Shown here: in pieces, positions 37,901 through 48,880 of the stretch
Numbering within the stretch: position 1 is the stretch's first letter
Layout of the letters: each line of letters starts with the position of its first letter
Assembly: GCA_000711775.1 (NCBI GenBank)
Contig: ARYC01003315.1
Span: 1 to 64,000 of the forward strand
Length of the DNA stretch: 64,000 bases
Origin: Oxytricha trifallax
Lineage: Eukaryota > Ciliophora > Spirotrichea > Sporadotrichida > Oxytrichidae
Reading direction: 5' to 3'
Made by a program: the position numbers and the translations under genes
Notes under the pieces: generated by a model
What the model saw: only the letters and a program-made list of their open reading frames with translations
Told to the model about the DNA's origin: nothing
Database searches by the model: none

Positions 37901-40052
37901 AGTCAATCTAAAAAATATAAATAATTTGATGTATAATAATATAAACTAAAGAAAATATAACTATAAAAATTTTTACCAATTACTTGCAAGTCTTTTTCTA
38001 GTATTTAATTTGTTTGAGTTATAGTATCAATTATAAATGAAATTTAATGCATAAAGTAATTATATATCACTCAAAGTGCCGCCTTATTGATACTCAAGAA
38101 ATAAGTAAAAGCTATTCTATGACTCATAAACCTTATATAACTTCAGAATATTTCCACATGAAATTAATTTCCTTTAGCATTTGATCTCATTTCTCAGTTT
38201 AAAATTTAATCTAATAAATATTTATTTTATAAATAGTTACTCTATTGATTACCCTGAATTTTTAATAGAATCTTTGCAAATTTACTTTAAAAAATTATAA
38301 TATAAATATATATAATTATTTTTTGATTTACTTTATTGCAACATACTACTATTGTAGTAATACATTTGATTTGGGAAAATAAATTAATAAATAACTAAAA
38401 TTTTGGCAGTTAACTTTCTGGAAACACTGAAAATATGGTACTCGTTCGATAGAGAATTCAAAATTAGCTGGACTTTACTATTGGTGGTTTGCCTCTATCG
38501 CATCTCAGGAGCGAGATAAATCATTTTTAATTTTGGGTAATTTGTTTTGTTGAATTTAATGCAAAAATTAAAGTCCAGTTAACTCTCTTCAGGAATGAGA
38601 TAGAGACATACCTCCAATAGTAAAGTCCAGCTAATTTTGAATTCTCTATAGAAAAAGCACCCTATTGTCAGGGTTTCCAGAAAGTTAACTGCCACGAATT
38701 TTAATTATTTATTATTTATTATTAATTTATTTTCCCAAATCAAATGTATTCCTACAATATTATTCTTTTTTTATTTATTGTGATTATAACTTAAAAATTA
38801 AAACTAAATTTATTTATAGCTTCTATAGGAATATCATTGATTTTTATTTATATTTATTAATATTTATCCACTTCATTTTAAAAATTGTTAATGTAATCTT
38901 CAACATGAAAAAAGCTTTACTTGCTAGTCGTTGCTATTGCACTGCTTTTATTTTATTGCAAATATAAAAAGAATCAATAATTCTAAATTTTTATGATTAA
39001 TAATTTTATTATTTTAAATACTAATTTGAATCGTAAGAGATTTTATTTTGGTAAATTATTTAATTGTTAAAATAACAGTTTCATTAATTTATAATAATAT
39101 TTAGATGCTAGTCTTACTATAGCATTTGCCCCTTCCCCCAAAACCCTTATAATTGTATATTTCTTAGGTTATTGCAACCTAATTGTGTGCTGTTCAAATG
39201 CTCTTACCCATTATTTTAATGAACAAAATTTAAATTCACTAAGAATAATATATTATTTATAGGTATCAATATTCGGGTAAATAAATTAAAACTAGTAAAC
39301 TACATAAAAATAAAATAAAGGTAATTTCCATTATAAATTTTCACTATTAAAGTTTAGCTGACATCTTAAGGAAAAAATAATAAAATCAAGAAAACATATT
39401 TATGAGATTTATTTGAAAAATTGGTTATAATTATTTGTGAAAATAATTATCTTAAAATAACATTATTAATTAATCTTCGAACAAAAGCTCTAAATGAATA
39501 GCAGTAGTATTTAACTCTTTCTTAGTATTCTGTTGTGGTTTACATTTTCTAAAGTAGCTCATATTTATGTCAAAATAATCATAAAAAAAAACATTAAAAT
39601 AGTACAATGGAGTTTAAATTTATTCATTCTTTGATTCCTCAAATATTACTATGTAGCTCTGGTAGAGTTATTTTATTATAAATAAAACTAAGAATGCTTG
39701 TAATAAACAAAAATTGTTTTTAGTAATATTTTTAAGAGTCCTAAAAAAGATTTCTTGAACTAGTTATTGAATCGAATGCATTAATTTTCAGCAGTACGAG
39801 AGGCTATAAAATTGAAATGCTCATAAAATAAAATATAATAAAGATGGATTTCTATATTGTAAAATTATTTTATTACTCATACAATTCACAATCTTGGGAA
39901 ATAATAAAATTTATTTCATTATTTTATTCTATTAAAAACAGTATTTTATAAAAATATATATCTTGGAATTCAATATTCTTGATAATTGGGTCAGAAGCTG
40001 ACTTAAGAAGGAATTTACTTCTATCACCTAGATAGTATTGGGAACACTTCAT
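25970..40052 (-). CDS. Kinase locus copy K2: Ser/Thr protein kinase in many MDSs (best-preserved copy)
   Basis: Same gene as K1, N terminus MKCSQYYLGDRSKFLLKS at ATG 40052. The glycine loop RVLGEGANAIVRLAS lies at 39110-39225, LISCGNILKLY-type sequence near 38050-38200, and HRDLKLANILLTSKAPGS plus IADFGL at 37420-37575. CGTPTYIAPEI lies at about 36890-37045 and the C-lobe end near 35370-35490. The tail continues beyond TBE-A at 25970-31110, with conserved islands such as SVSHQDDQSSKSES and LPLTSLCDIEEDS, and a terminal block NESIQDYTYYQLSIQETEY at about 26000-26090. I found no in-frame TGA in the islands read. TBE-A (31120-35282) and a foldback (38352-38757) interrupt it. The kinase has all catalytic motifs (HRD, DFG, APE); the substrate is unknown. 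Exact MDS limits need comparison with the somatic gene. Confidence 0.75.
31258..32311 (+). CDS. TBE-A DDE transposase
   Basis: The start MRGLGSVYDSEYIDLLF is followed by an HTH region (TSIARLLHKSPAAVRSHW), the first catalytic Asp in FIHADEAVF, the second in LFVDNLSVHKT and the catalytic Glu in SPQFNGIELYWGLLK. This is the D-D-E pattern of IS630/Tc1 enzymes, which cut and join element ends. About 350 codons with TAA/TAG read as Gln, the usual size for the TBE 42-kDa protein. Between QYTQRQ and the second Asp (about 31975-32000) the frame shifts relative to the TBE-B copy, so this copy is probably inactive. In Oxytricha these transposases are known to act in genome rearrangement. Confidence 0.88.
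32318..33108 (-). CDS. TBE-A 22-kDa-type gene (function unknown)
   Basis: ATG 33108, MESMNDAMKRIQSQDLI, followed by FRSKEDLYRYLVQQG, EIPNYPEISVTNLYEDAM and LTERNFFFGVLATLKPEYL; the C terminus is basic and Glu/Lys-rich (RRNMGPSKPQEEEKK) before TGA 32318. All full TBEs carry this gene, transcribed away from the kinase gene and toward the transposase. Its function is unknown. The frame changes at least once in the C-terminal third compared with TBE-C. The stop codons of this gene and the transposase lie only 7 bp apart, so the two genes are convergent. Confidence 0.8.
33109..33673. promoter_or_regulatory. TBE-A divergent intergenic region with inverted repeats
   Basis: The 565 bp between the divergently transcribed 22-kDa and zinc-finger/kinase genes hold several palindromic or repeated copies of TAGGAGGTCCT/AGGACCTCCTA and of AATTAAGTTCAAACTTAATT (33180-33490). 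TBE-B has the same set; TBE-C has a different set in the same place. It is probably a bidirectional promoter; this is inference from position and symmetry. Confidence 0.5.
33674..35121 (+). CDS. TBE-A zinc-finger/protein-kinase gene
   Basis: ATG 33674 (MSASLLRRAALLGSSQ). Two C2H2 fingers follow near residues 110-165: CKECNKVFPYKSTYKRHLRDIH and CEFCEKPYSHTRDLKVHL. A kinase-like domain ends the protein with KDHVAFRLPLLEMT, YVHRDLKPENIMMNF, ITDFNRAQR, YGTPGY and, in a shifted frame, IWALxVIII. The catalytic HRD and Asn are kept but the Mg-binding DFG reads DFN. It corresponds to the 57-kDa TBE gene. The frame changes near 33780 and near 34860, so this copy is damaged; TGA at 35119-35121. A DNA-binding kinase encoded by a transposon might regulate the element or its host; this is unproven. 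Confidence 0.85.
38352..38757. mobile_element. Foldback MITE, TTGTAG family, copy 2 (in K2)
   Basis: A 406-bp palindrome with ends TTGTAGTAATACATTTGATT and the inverted copy. K1 (ACTACTATTATTC at about 16104) is the empty site, so the flanking TA is the target duplication. The arms share AGAGAATTCAAAATTAGCTG and GCAGTTAACTTTCTGGAAA with copy 1. Confidence 0.88.
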
Positions 40053-40839
40053 AAAATAACTTTTTCATTATTTTATGTTGGAATTATTAATAAATTAAAA
40101 GTTATTTTTTCATAACAGAATTAAAAACCCATGAATTAAATTTATTTTGATTTGCCTATGCATAAATCAAAATTTTTTTATTTCTTAAATAAATATATCA
40201 ATTTAAACATTATCAAAATCAAACAAAATATAATATAATTACTAGAATTGTTTTAAAATGATGATTTGTTTAAATATATTATATTTTTATTATAATTAGT
40301 ACATGACTTAATATAGTATATATTTATCTATAATTATTTTTTATTTAGTCATAGTAGTATAAACTTAAAAAATAATTTTTTAATATATATACATCCTAAT
40401 TTAAAATATAAAACATGTTTTTATGATATAGGTTATATTTTCACATAATTAATTCCTATTTTTGATTTAACTCTATACATATCAAAATCTCTCATTTATA
40501 GGATTAATTGCATAATCTTATAAATAATGATGAAGAAAAAAAGAAATATATTGTATATTAATAAATAAATTCTACTTTATAAAATGAATCTAAAACGATT
40601 TACAGTATCTTTATTATCATAAAATATTATAATCAATTTAAGTTCAATAGCATTCAAAACCCCAAAACCCTTTCAGTAGTTTGATTGAGTTTTTGATTGA
40701 TAAAAGTAGACTATTAGCGCATACTTTATTAGGATTTTAATAGGGTTTATGTAGGGGGTTTAATGTTTAAATATTAATAATTTAAGTGAGTATAACAAGC
40801 GAGTTTTTAAAATATTACACACAAACATAACCTTAGAGT

Positions 40840-42263
40840 AATGTGGCAGTTCTCTGAATTTTATCTTCCTAAGTTGATGTTTAATCGTTTCTATAGTTTG
40901 TTAATTATCTTAGCTTGGCTTGATAATAGTAGAGTATGCAAGTTCTCTGAGACCTCCATTTATTTTATTTTTATCAAGATATTGCTTGATTCTCTGCTTA
41001 GAATCTCTATCACCCCTGCAGCTAAAGTAATCCTTTCTTGGCATGTCGCTCTCTATTATTATAACTGCAAGAGCCCAGATACACCATTAAGTGTCTCCAT
41101 CTCTCCAATCCTCTCTCTCTGGGAAATATCCAGGAGTGCCGTATACATTTCCTTATGCAGAGGCTTGCACTCTTTGAGCTCTATTGAAGTCAATAATATA
41201 AACTCAAAGAGGCTGAAAGTTCATCATGATATTCTCTGGCTTTAAGTCTCTATAAACATAACCTAGCTTGTGAAGCTCTTCATCCCTCCAACTATCTGCT
41301 AAACTATCTAGCTAATTTATCTCTGACATCTATTGTAAGATAAGAATTCTCTGTAAGTCATTTCTAATAAAGGAACCCTGAAGGCTACATGATCTTTACC
41401 AAGTAAAATAGCATCAAGCTAGATGACATACCTGCATCATTTAACTTTGCCTTTTAAAGAGCATAATACTCATTAGCAAATTCCATTTGGAACTTGTCAT
41501 CAGCAAGGAAGTAATTGAAAGGATATATCTTATAAGCATATTAGTCATCAGTAATGACTCTCTTCTCTATTTTATCTTCAAGAGTGAAGTAGCTTTCTAG
41601 GCAAGAATCTAAGTCAATAATTTTTAATATGGGAATCTTCATTGCCTCTAGTTTAAACATGATTTTATTGATATCAGAGACTGGAAAGTTCTTGACTGCT
41701 CTCTTCATTTTAACTTACTTCTAGACTTCAACTCTAAGAGACTCCACTGGATTTCTTGATCTTCTCTTTTAGAAGAATCTATTCCCTGTAGGTTCATGAA
41801 TAAAGACAAAACTTTAATTGTGCATTTTCTTTAAGTGCACTTTGAGGTCTCGAGTATGAGAATATGGCTTCTCACAGAACTCACAGACATACTTCCCATC
41901 TTTCTTTTAATGCTTGAGATATAACCTTGGCATATCGTTGTGTATATCTCTCAAGTGTCTCTTATAAGTTGACTTGTAAGGGAAAACTTTATTGCATTCT
42001 TTGCATTAATAGTCAACTTTGGCTGGTATTTATTAATGCTATATGGTGGGTTGTTTAACCTCCTCTTCAATTTGCACAGCTTCTATGATGACCTTCTACT
42101 TAATTTATATTTAAATCTCAAAGCTAGACTGGTCAAAGTTGTCATAAGTAGGCTCCCACTGAGTACAAGCGTCTCTGGTCTCTACTTTTCTTGGTTGCTG
42201 GAATGATAATTTTGATTGATTTTACCCAAGTAATGCCGCTCTTCTTAACAGGCTAGCGCTCAT
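40840..42263 (-). CDS. TBE-B zinc-finger/protein-kinase gene
   Basis: ATG 42263, MSASLLRRAALLG. The two C2H2 fingers, HRDLKPEN (about 41230-41265 read from the minus strand) and the DFN motif are as in TBE-A. Unlike TBE-A the start region (FQQPRKVETRDACTQWEP) and the late kinase part (FPEREDWRDGDTQW, IWALAVIIIESDMP) stay in frame. The usual TGA after ELPHYSKVMFV is changed, so the 3' end is uncertain. It is the best-preserved copy of this gene in the window. Confidence 0.8.
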
Positions 42264-42828
42264 TTTAGTTTGCTGATAAATTTAATTAAAATAATGATAA
42301 AATCTTCCTTGATATACAATAATAGAAATGTATAAGACAATCTGGTAGATTCTTTGCTGAGAGGGAAGAAAATTAACTAACCAAAAAAGACTGCAAGATG
42401 ACATGTTTTATGAGAATTTTATACATTTTAGTAAATTAAAATACTCCTAATGAAGTTTTGTTTCTCTCGGAGGTCCTCCAAATCAAGTTTGAACTTAATT
42501 TGGAGGTAAAGTTATTAAACATATTTAAATTTAATATGCTCTTAATTAAGTTTTAACCATAAAATTTAACTCCTAATAAAGTTTGAAATTAATTTGGAGG
42601 ACCTCCTAAAATAATTAATTATTATGAGGAGCAATTTAATGGAGATAGATTGATTTAAATAGAAATCAATCTGTGAAACTTGGAGCAAGTTTTTCAATGC
42701 TTCTCAGCATATCTTTTCAAGGTTGACCTCCAGTAGGTCCTCCCTATTTAGTAGTAAGATTTTAATAAACTTAAAATGGATATCCATAATTTTAAATTTC
42801 ATAAAGATTTATAGAAACTGGAAGCAAG

Positions 42829-43620
42829 ATGGAATCTATGAATGATGGAATGAAGAGAATTTAATCTCAAGATTTGATAGGAAAATTTCGAAGTAAAGAA
42901 GGTCTTTACAGATACTTGGTATAGCAAGGTAAGTTTTCAATTATAACTAGCTTAATAACCATAGTCTGTTTGTTTTTGCCAATCTATTAAGGATTAAAAA
43001 TATCATTCTAAAAGGTATTGCTAAGTAAAGAGAAAAAAGCTTTTAAGTCTATTGTAATTAGGATGATAGAGATACCTAACTAACCTGAAATATCAGTAAC
43101 AAATCTCTATGAGGATGCTATGAGTGATCCAGATGTTGCTCTCTATCTTCCATCAAAGATACAAATCTCTAATAAGTTGACAGAGAGAAACTTCTTCTTT
43201 GGTGTCCTTGCAACTCTGAAACCTGAGTACTTAAATGAAGTTATTATAAGAAGCTCACAAGAAACGATGCAGCATATCTCCTGAAGAAAAAGAGAAGCAA
43301 GGTATTAAAATAAGTGATACCTGGCTGTAGGAACTTCAAAAGCATTGTTTCATCTCAAGTAAGCTTAGTCTTCTAACTTTATAGAAAAACCTGGTACTGC
43401 TATATACTTGATGAAAGAGCGCAGCAAATTAAACAGAGAGAGAAAGTCTCAAGTAAAGCATGAATTGAGTAAGAGACTCTTCAAAGATTTCTAAAAAGCA
43501 GACGAGATGAACATAGATGCAGGGGCTGGCACTAAGAGAAGAAACATGGGCCCAAGCAAGCCTTAAGAGGAAGAAAAGAAAGAGAAGCCAAATCCCTTTA
43601 CGGGCAAATTTAATATGTGA
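42829..43620 (+). CDS. TBE-B 22-kDa-type gene
   Basis: ATG 42829, MESMNDGMKRIQSQDLIGKF; the frame is open through NLYEDAMSDPDVALYLPSK and ERNFFFGVLATLKPEYL to a TGA after QETMQHIS at about 43280. The related basic tail continues in another frame to TGA 43618. It is about 95% similar to TBE-A by eye. Function unknown. Confidence 0.75.
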
Positions 43621-43626
43621 ACTTAT

Positions 43627-44674
43627 TCATTCGTTTAAATCTAAAACTTATTTATAAACACAAAATCTCCCTTCTCTTGCGCATACTTTAGCTTTCTCAT
43701 CGCTGACTCTCTTAGCAGCACTCTTAATAAAATCTACTGTATCTATCTTTAAAATCATGCATCAGATGGTAGAGCAGCAATTTCTTATAATGACCTTTCA
43801 ATAACCCCCAATATAATTCAATTCCATTGAACTAAGGGCTGTAAGGAACATTAAATACAGGTGTGTATTTAGCCTTTCATATCATTTCCTTGAGTCTTTT
43901 GTTTTATGAACTGACAAGTTATCAACGAATAGAATAATTTCTTTGTTAACTTATTTGTCTCTGAGTTATTGCAAGATTTAAATATATTATTCAGTCTTTA
44001 AAGAACGAGGGTGAATAACATAAGTCTCGAGGCCACTATCTTCACTTATTCCACCAAGAATACATGAGTTTACACCTCAACCTTTTAGTCATAACTTCTA
44101 TATTACTATACCTCTTGTACCAAGACCTTGATATAAAGGTATTGAATGTAAATACTGCCTCATCAGCGTATATGAACTTTATATTAAGCTCTTAAGACCT
44201 CTGCATTTAATCGAATATATAATTTCAATTAGTCTTATAATATGGAACTTTAATGTCAATCACTCTCTTAATGCAATTGACTGTCTTGTAAGATATTCCT
44301 TTTTTTATTATATATGCTACCTATCGATTAAGCAGATATGTGAAGCTCAGGAAATTGGTGATGAAACATCACAGCCCTCTAGGCTAGAGAGAAATGAGAC
44401 CAGTATTTAATAGTCTTATCATTAATTAGATATTCATATGATGCTGTTAAACTTTTAAGGGTCTCTTAGGTTTAGAATTAAGATGCTATCTCTATAAATT
44501 TAATGCTAATAGACAGTGTGACCTAACAGTTGCTGGAGATTTATGGAGGAGCCTTGCTATAGACGTATAATTTAGAATGGGTTTGAGATGATCGCTATAT
44601 TCATCACATCCATATCGCAACTTAAACAATAAATCTATATACTCACTGTCATAAACTGACCCCAAACCTAGCAT
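43627..44674 (-). CDS. TBE-B DDE transposase
   Basis: ATG 44674, MLGLGSVYDSEYIDLLFKL. It carries the same HTH and D-D-E motifs as TBE-A. The stretch before the second Asp (ILQQLRDKQVNKEIILFVDN) is in frame here, unlike TBE-A, but a one-base deletion in the CATCATATG region near 44440 shifts the frame earlier. It ends at TGA 43627, 7 bp from the convergent 22-kDa-type stop. Confidence 0.85.
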
Positions 44675-44896
44675 ATACTAACTTAAAATACTAATATTTA
44701 AACATTAAACCCCTACATAAACCCTATTAAAACCCTAATAAAGTATGCACTAATAGTCTACTTTTATCAATCAAAAACTCAATCAAACTACTGAAAGGGT
44801 TTTGGGGTTTTGATTCAAAGCCCCAAAACCCCTTAATGAGGTTTATAAGTGCTTTGATTTGTAGGAAATTTGTTAAGGGTTGAGGTAATTAACTAA

Positions 44897-45957
44897 ATGC
44901 GAGAAAAAACAGCAAGCTCTTGGGGTATATTTATGATAAAGAGTATATAGATTTAGTGTTTAAACTGCGATATGGATGTGATACATACAGTGAATAAATC
45001 AAACCAGTACTGAATAATAAGTCAATTGCACTACTCTTAAAGAGAAGTACATCAACTATTCGCTCCCACTGCCTTATAGCTGTATAACTAAAGCAATAAT
45101 AGCTGAATTCAAAGCCTTAGAGAAAGTCAAAGTTTCAATAGAAGAATATTGACTATCTTATTAATGAAAAAACCTTAAAGTATTGGGCTCACTTCTCTCA
45201 CGACCAACGAGCTACTATGTTTCACCGCCAGTTACCTGAGTTGAAGATCTCTGCATAGTCTGTCGCAAACATTTATAAACAAAATGGTATCTCTTACAAA
45301 GGTGTAAATCGTATCAAGAGAGTAATTGATTTCACTCTGCCATTTTACAACAACAACTTAAATTATATTTATAATTAAATGCAGAGAGCCCAATAAAATA
45401 ATATTAAGTTTATACATGCTGACGAGGCTGTTTTTACCTTCAACCTTTCATCTAGAAGTCTTGGTATAAGAGGCATAGTAATATAGAAGTATATAACTAG
45501 AAAGTCAAGGTATAAACAATGGCAATTCTTGGAGGAATTAGTGAAGATACTGGTTTAGAAACTTATGCTATTCATCCTCGCTCAATTAGAAAGAGCAGTA
45601 TATAAAGTTCTTAGAACAGCTGAAAGAGAAGTACCATGAATAAGACATAATACTGTTTGTAGATAATCTTTCTGTTCATAAGACTAAAGAAACAAGGAAG
45701 AGTTATAAACAACTTAGAATAACACCAGTCTTCAACGTACCTTACAGTCCATAGCTTAATGGAATTGAGTTCTACTGGGGTATATTAAAGGCAATTACAA
45801 GAAACTGCTGCTATACCACTTGATGCATGACCTACCTATCGATACAGTAGACTTTATTAAAAGCTCAGCCAAGAGAGTAGATAATTTATTGGCTTAAAAG
45901 TGTGCGAAAGAAGGGAGAGTGAATGTATATAAATAAGTTTTAGAGTTAAGCTAATGA
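44897..45957 (+). CDS. TBE-C DDE transposase
   Basis: After a poorly matching start (ATG 44897) the conserved frame reads YDKEYIDLVFKLRYGCD, then an HTH (SIALLLKRSTSTIRSHC), FIHADEAVFTFN, LFVDNLSVHKTKE and NGIEFYWGIL. The catalytic triad is complete but there are at least two frame changes (near the start and after SSRS at about 45455). TGA at 45957. Confidence 0.82.
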
Positions 45958-45964
45958 ATATATA

Positions 45965-46751
45965 AGTAACATTTAGAATTCTTTAGAGAGAGCTGGCTTC
46001 TCTTTCTTTTCTTCTATTTCTTGCTTCCCTCCTCCTAATTTCTTCTCTTGCTGCCAGCTCCTGCATCTATGTTCATCGACTCTGGAGGCTAAATAATTGA
46101 ATAAAGTCTCTTGCTAACTTCAAACTTTGTCTGCAACTTTCGCTCTCTGTGAAGCTTGCTCTATTCCTTCATCAAGAAGATGCCAGTTCCAGATTTTTCT
46201 AAAGAGTTAAGCCACAAACTTACTAGAAATATAAGGGTGCTTCTGCAGCTCTGATAGCCAGCTCTCACTTATCTTGATCCCTTGTTTGTCCTTATCTTCT
46301 GAAGAGATGCTGTACCTTTTCTTATGAGATTCTTGAATATTTCTTTCAAGCAATCACCTTTAATAGTTGCAAGTATGCCAAAGAAATAGTTTCTTTCGGG
46401 TAGTTAATTTGACAACTGCTTCTTAGTAGCCAGGTACTGCGAAACCTCTGGGTCGTTCATAGCATCATCATATAAGTTAGTCACTGAGATTTCTGGATAG
46501 TTTGGAATCTCTGCAAACTTCACATCTTAAGTTTTCAAAGCTTTCTTCTCTTCGCAGAGTATTGCTCTTAGAAATGAAATTCTAGTACCTTCCATCGTTG
46601 GTAGAAACAAACCAACTACATAATCAAGATTAGTTAGTATGAGTTCATTACCTTGCTGCACCAGGTAGCGATGCAAATCCTCCTTGCTTCTAAATCTTTG
46701 AATCAATTCTTGTGCTTGCACTCTATTCATTGCATCATTCATTGACTCCAT
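45965..46751 (-). CDS. TBE-C 22-kDa-type gene
   Basis: ATG 46751, MESMNDAMNRVQAQELIQRF, then FRSKEDLHRYLVQQGNELI, EIPNYPEISVTNLYDDAM and PERNYFFGILATIKGD. Later it reads HPYISSKFVAQLFRKIWN and a basic tail with MNIDAGAGSKRRN. It is colinear with the TBE-A/B copies. The 3' end is not exactly defined. Function unknown. Confidence 0.75.
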
Positions 46752-47314
46752 CTTGTTTACAGATCTAAGAAATGATATTCAAATTTAAGTTTATTGATTT
46801 CAATTATATACCTCTGTAAAACTTACTATTAAATATGGGCATCCTATAGAAGGTCAACCTCTTAGCAGGATATGCAGAAGGTTTTGAGAACTTGTTTCAA
46901 ACTTGAGAGATTGATATCAATTTCTACTGTTATAGTTCCATATTTTTAAATTTAAATTTGTGCGTACTTAATTAGGAGCAGCTCCTAAAATGCTAGTACT
47001 TAATTAGGACTTTAATTAATGCTAGTACTTAATTAGGAGCACCCTAATTTTAATCACATAATGACAAAATACCTCCTAAAGCAGTACGTACTTAATTAGG
47101 AGCAGCTCCTAAATTGGTACGTACTATAATCAACTTATTATTGAAAGTTAAAATGGTTACTTTATCACCCAGATTTAGAGCTGGATCGTCTCTTAGCACT
47201 CATATTTCTTCTATAATACTCTAAAACTTCTCTTGAAACTTGTAGGCTTGCAAAGCTCTCATATAAGCTCTCAGTTATAGAGGCAGTTCTATAATTTTAA
47301 ATTCAAATTTAAAT
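46752..47314. promoter_or_regulatory. TBE-C divergent intergenic region with repeated palindromes
   Basis: Between 46965 and 47125 the motif AGTACTTAATTAGGAGC recurs four or five times, twice directly facing its inverse (AGGAGCAGCTCCT), with GTACGTAC nearby. It lies between divergent genes, as in TBE-A/B, but with unrelated repeat sequence. Likely regulatory; inferred from symmetry and position. Confidence 0.55.
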
Positions 47315-48759
47315 ATGAGCGCTAACATTTTAAGAAAAACAACAGCACTTCCATAAAACTAAATGAGAATTACCTTTGGCAGCAATAAAAAATGTGATAA
47401 CTGTGAGATGAACTCTCATAAGGAACTACCTGAGCTATCACTTGAGGTCTCTATTATAAAATAGAAATTAATAATAGAAAATAAATGGCAAACAAGTGTG
47501 TGGGAGACAGAGAGGAGGAGAAAGTATTAATGAAATGCCTATACAAACTGAAGAAGTAGAAGTATACTTTTGTGAGTAGTGTGAGAGAGAGACTTCGCTC
47601 ATAAATCTAGTTGGTATAGGCATATGAAATAGCATAGAGAAGCCAAGCCAACTATATACTTAAAGCACGATAAAATCGACGGAAAGTATGAGTGCTTCGA
47701 GTGCCATAAGCAGTATGCTCATACAAGAGATTTAAGGAAGCATCTTTTAAAAGCTCACAAGAAAGATTTAGAGATTGAAAAGCATGAAGATGAATTGAAG
47801 CTACTGAACAAAAGAAAAACAAGAGAATCTTCGAAACCTGTAGAGCTTGAACAAGCTAGTGAATCAGAATATGTGAGGAAATAACGCAACCTATTAGCAT
47901 CCGAAATCACAAAGATCATGATTAAAATTCAATATAAAAAGATTCTGTTCTTGCCTAAATTGACCTAGACACTTCACTTTAAAGCTAACTTATATTAGAA
48001 GACTCCTTTGATAAGAAAGTGATCAATGATCATCAGTATGCATACAAGGTGTATCCCTTCAACTATCTCTTAAGTGATGATAAATACTAGATGGAGTTAC
48101 AAATGAGTATCAAGTACTCACTCAAGCAAAGTTCAAAGAGTGTAGATACTTAATAAAGTTAGATGCTGTTCTCCTTGCCAAGGATCATGTTGCTTTCAGA
48201 CTCCCACTCTATGAAATGACCCAAAGAGATTTCATTACAGATCAAGAAATCATAAGTAGCTTGGATAAATAGCAACTCAGACCATACAAGGTATAAAAGA
48301 GCTTCACAAGTTAGGGTTTGTTCACAGAGATTTGAAGCCAGAAAATATAATGATAAATTTCTCACCAGTAAGAGTAGCAATAATCGATTTCAATAGAGAC
48401 TAAAGAGTGGAAGTATCAAGGCTTGGAGCTGTAATGGGAACTCAAGGGTACTATCCAGAAAGAGAAGACTGGAGAGATGGTGACTTTTAATGGGATGTGT
48501 GGGCTTTAGCAGCAATAATAATAGGTGCGATATGCCTCGCAACGATTACTAATCTACAAGATGCGAGAAGGATGCTAAACAAAGAATAAAGCAATTTATT
48601 GACAAAAAAAGAGCATCTCAATCAATGAAACAAATGGCAGAGTCAATAATAATAAAAACAAACTCAAGATCAGACATATCAATAGAGCAGATAGAGTTGT
48701 GGTTAAGTAAGATAAACTTCAGACCTCTACCACATGATCCAAAAGTGCATTTTGAGTGA
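47315..48759 (+). CDS. TBE-C zinc-finger/protein-kinase gene
   Basis: ATG 47315 (MSANILRKTTALP). A C2H2 pair follows at about 47570-47760, with the second finger CFECHKQYAHTRDLRKHLLK. Next come the kinase-like motifs KDHVAFRLPLYEMT, FVHRDLKPENIMINF, IIDFNRD and IWALAAIIIG-type, and the end FRPLPHDPKVHFE before TGA 48759. DFN replaces DFG as in TBE-A/B. Several frame changes are present. Confidence 0.8.
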
Positions 48760-48880
48760 TAAATTAAATACATTTACTATAAATTTCACATTAAAACCTA
48801 TTAATAACCCCAACCCCTAACAAATTCCCTACAAATCAAAGCACTTATAAACCTCATTAAGGGGTTTTGGGGTTTTGATT

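Larger units (their letters stand above)
40655..44812 (-). mobile_element. TBE-B: full-length telomere-bearing element, inverted
   Basis: 4158 bp with terminal repeats starting CAAAACCCCAAAACCC, same subfamily as TBE-A. ATT flanks both ends (40652-40654, 44813-44815), and the right-hand ATT is immediately followed by the first base of TBE-C. Gene order is as in TBE-A but reversed: zinc-finger/kinase (-), 22-kDa type (+), transposase (-). Confidence 0.93.
44816..48877 (+). mobile_element. TBE-C: full-length telomere-bearing element, second subfamily
   Basis: 4062 bp; ends CAAAGCCCCAAAACCCC and the inverted CAAAACCCC form, terminal repeats about 75-80 bp with GTTTATAAGTGCTTTGATTTG. It is flanked by ATT on the left (shared with TBE-B) and ATT on the right (48878-48880). 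Genes are in the same order as TBE-A but diverged in sequence; it matches TBE-E and TBE-D better. Confidence 0.92.

Noticed and set aside
40841-41245. Plus-strand open frame of 134 codons in TBE-B
   Set aside because: Antisense of the TBE-B zinc-finger/kinase gene; the similar plus-strand-type frame at 34695-34901 in TBE-A is likewise antisense.
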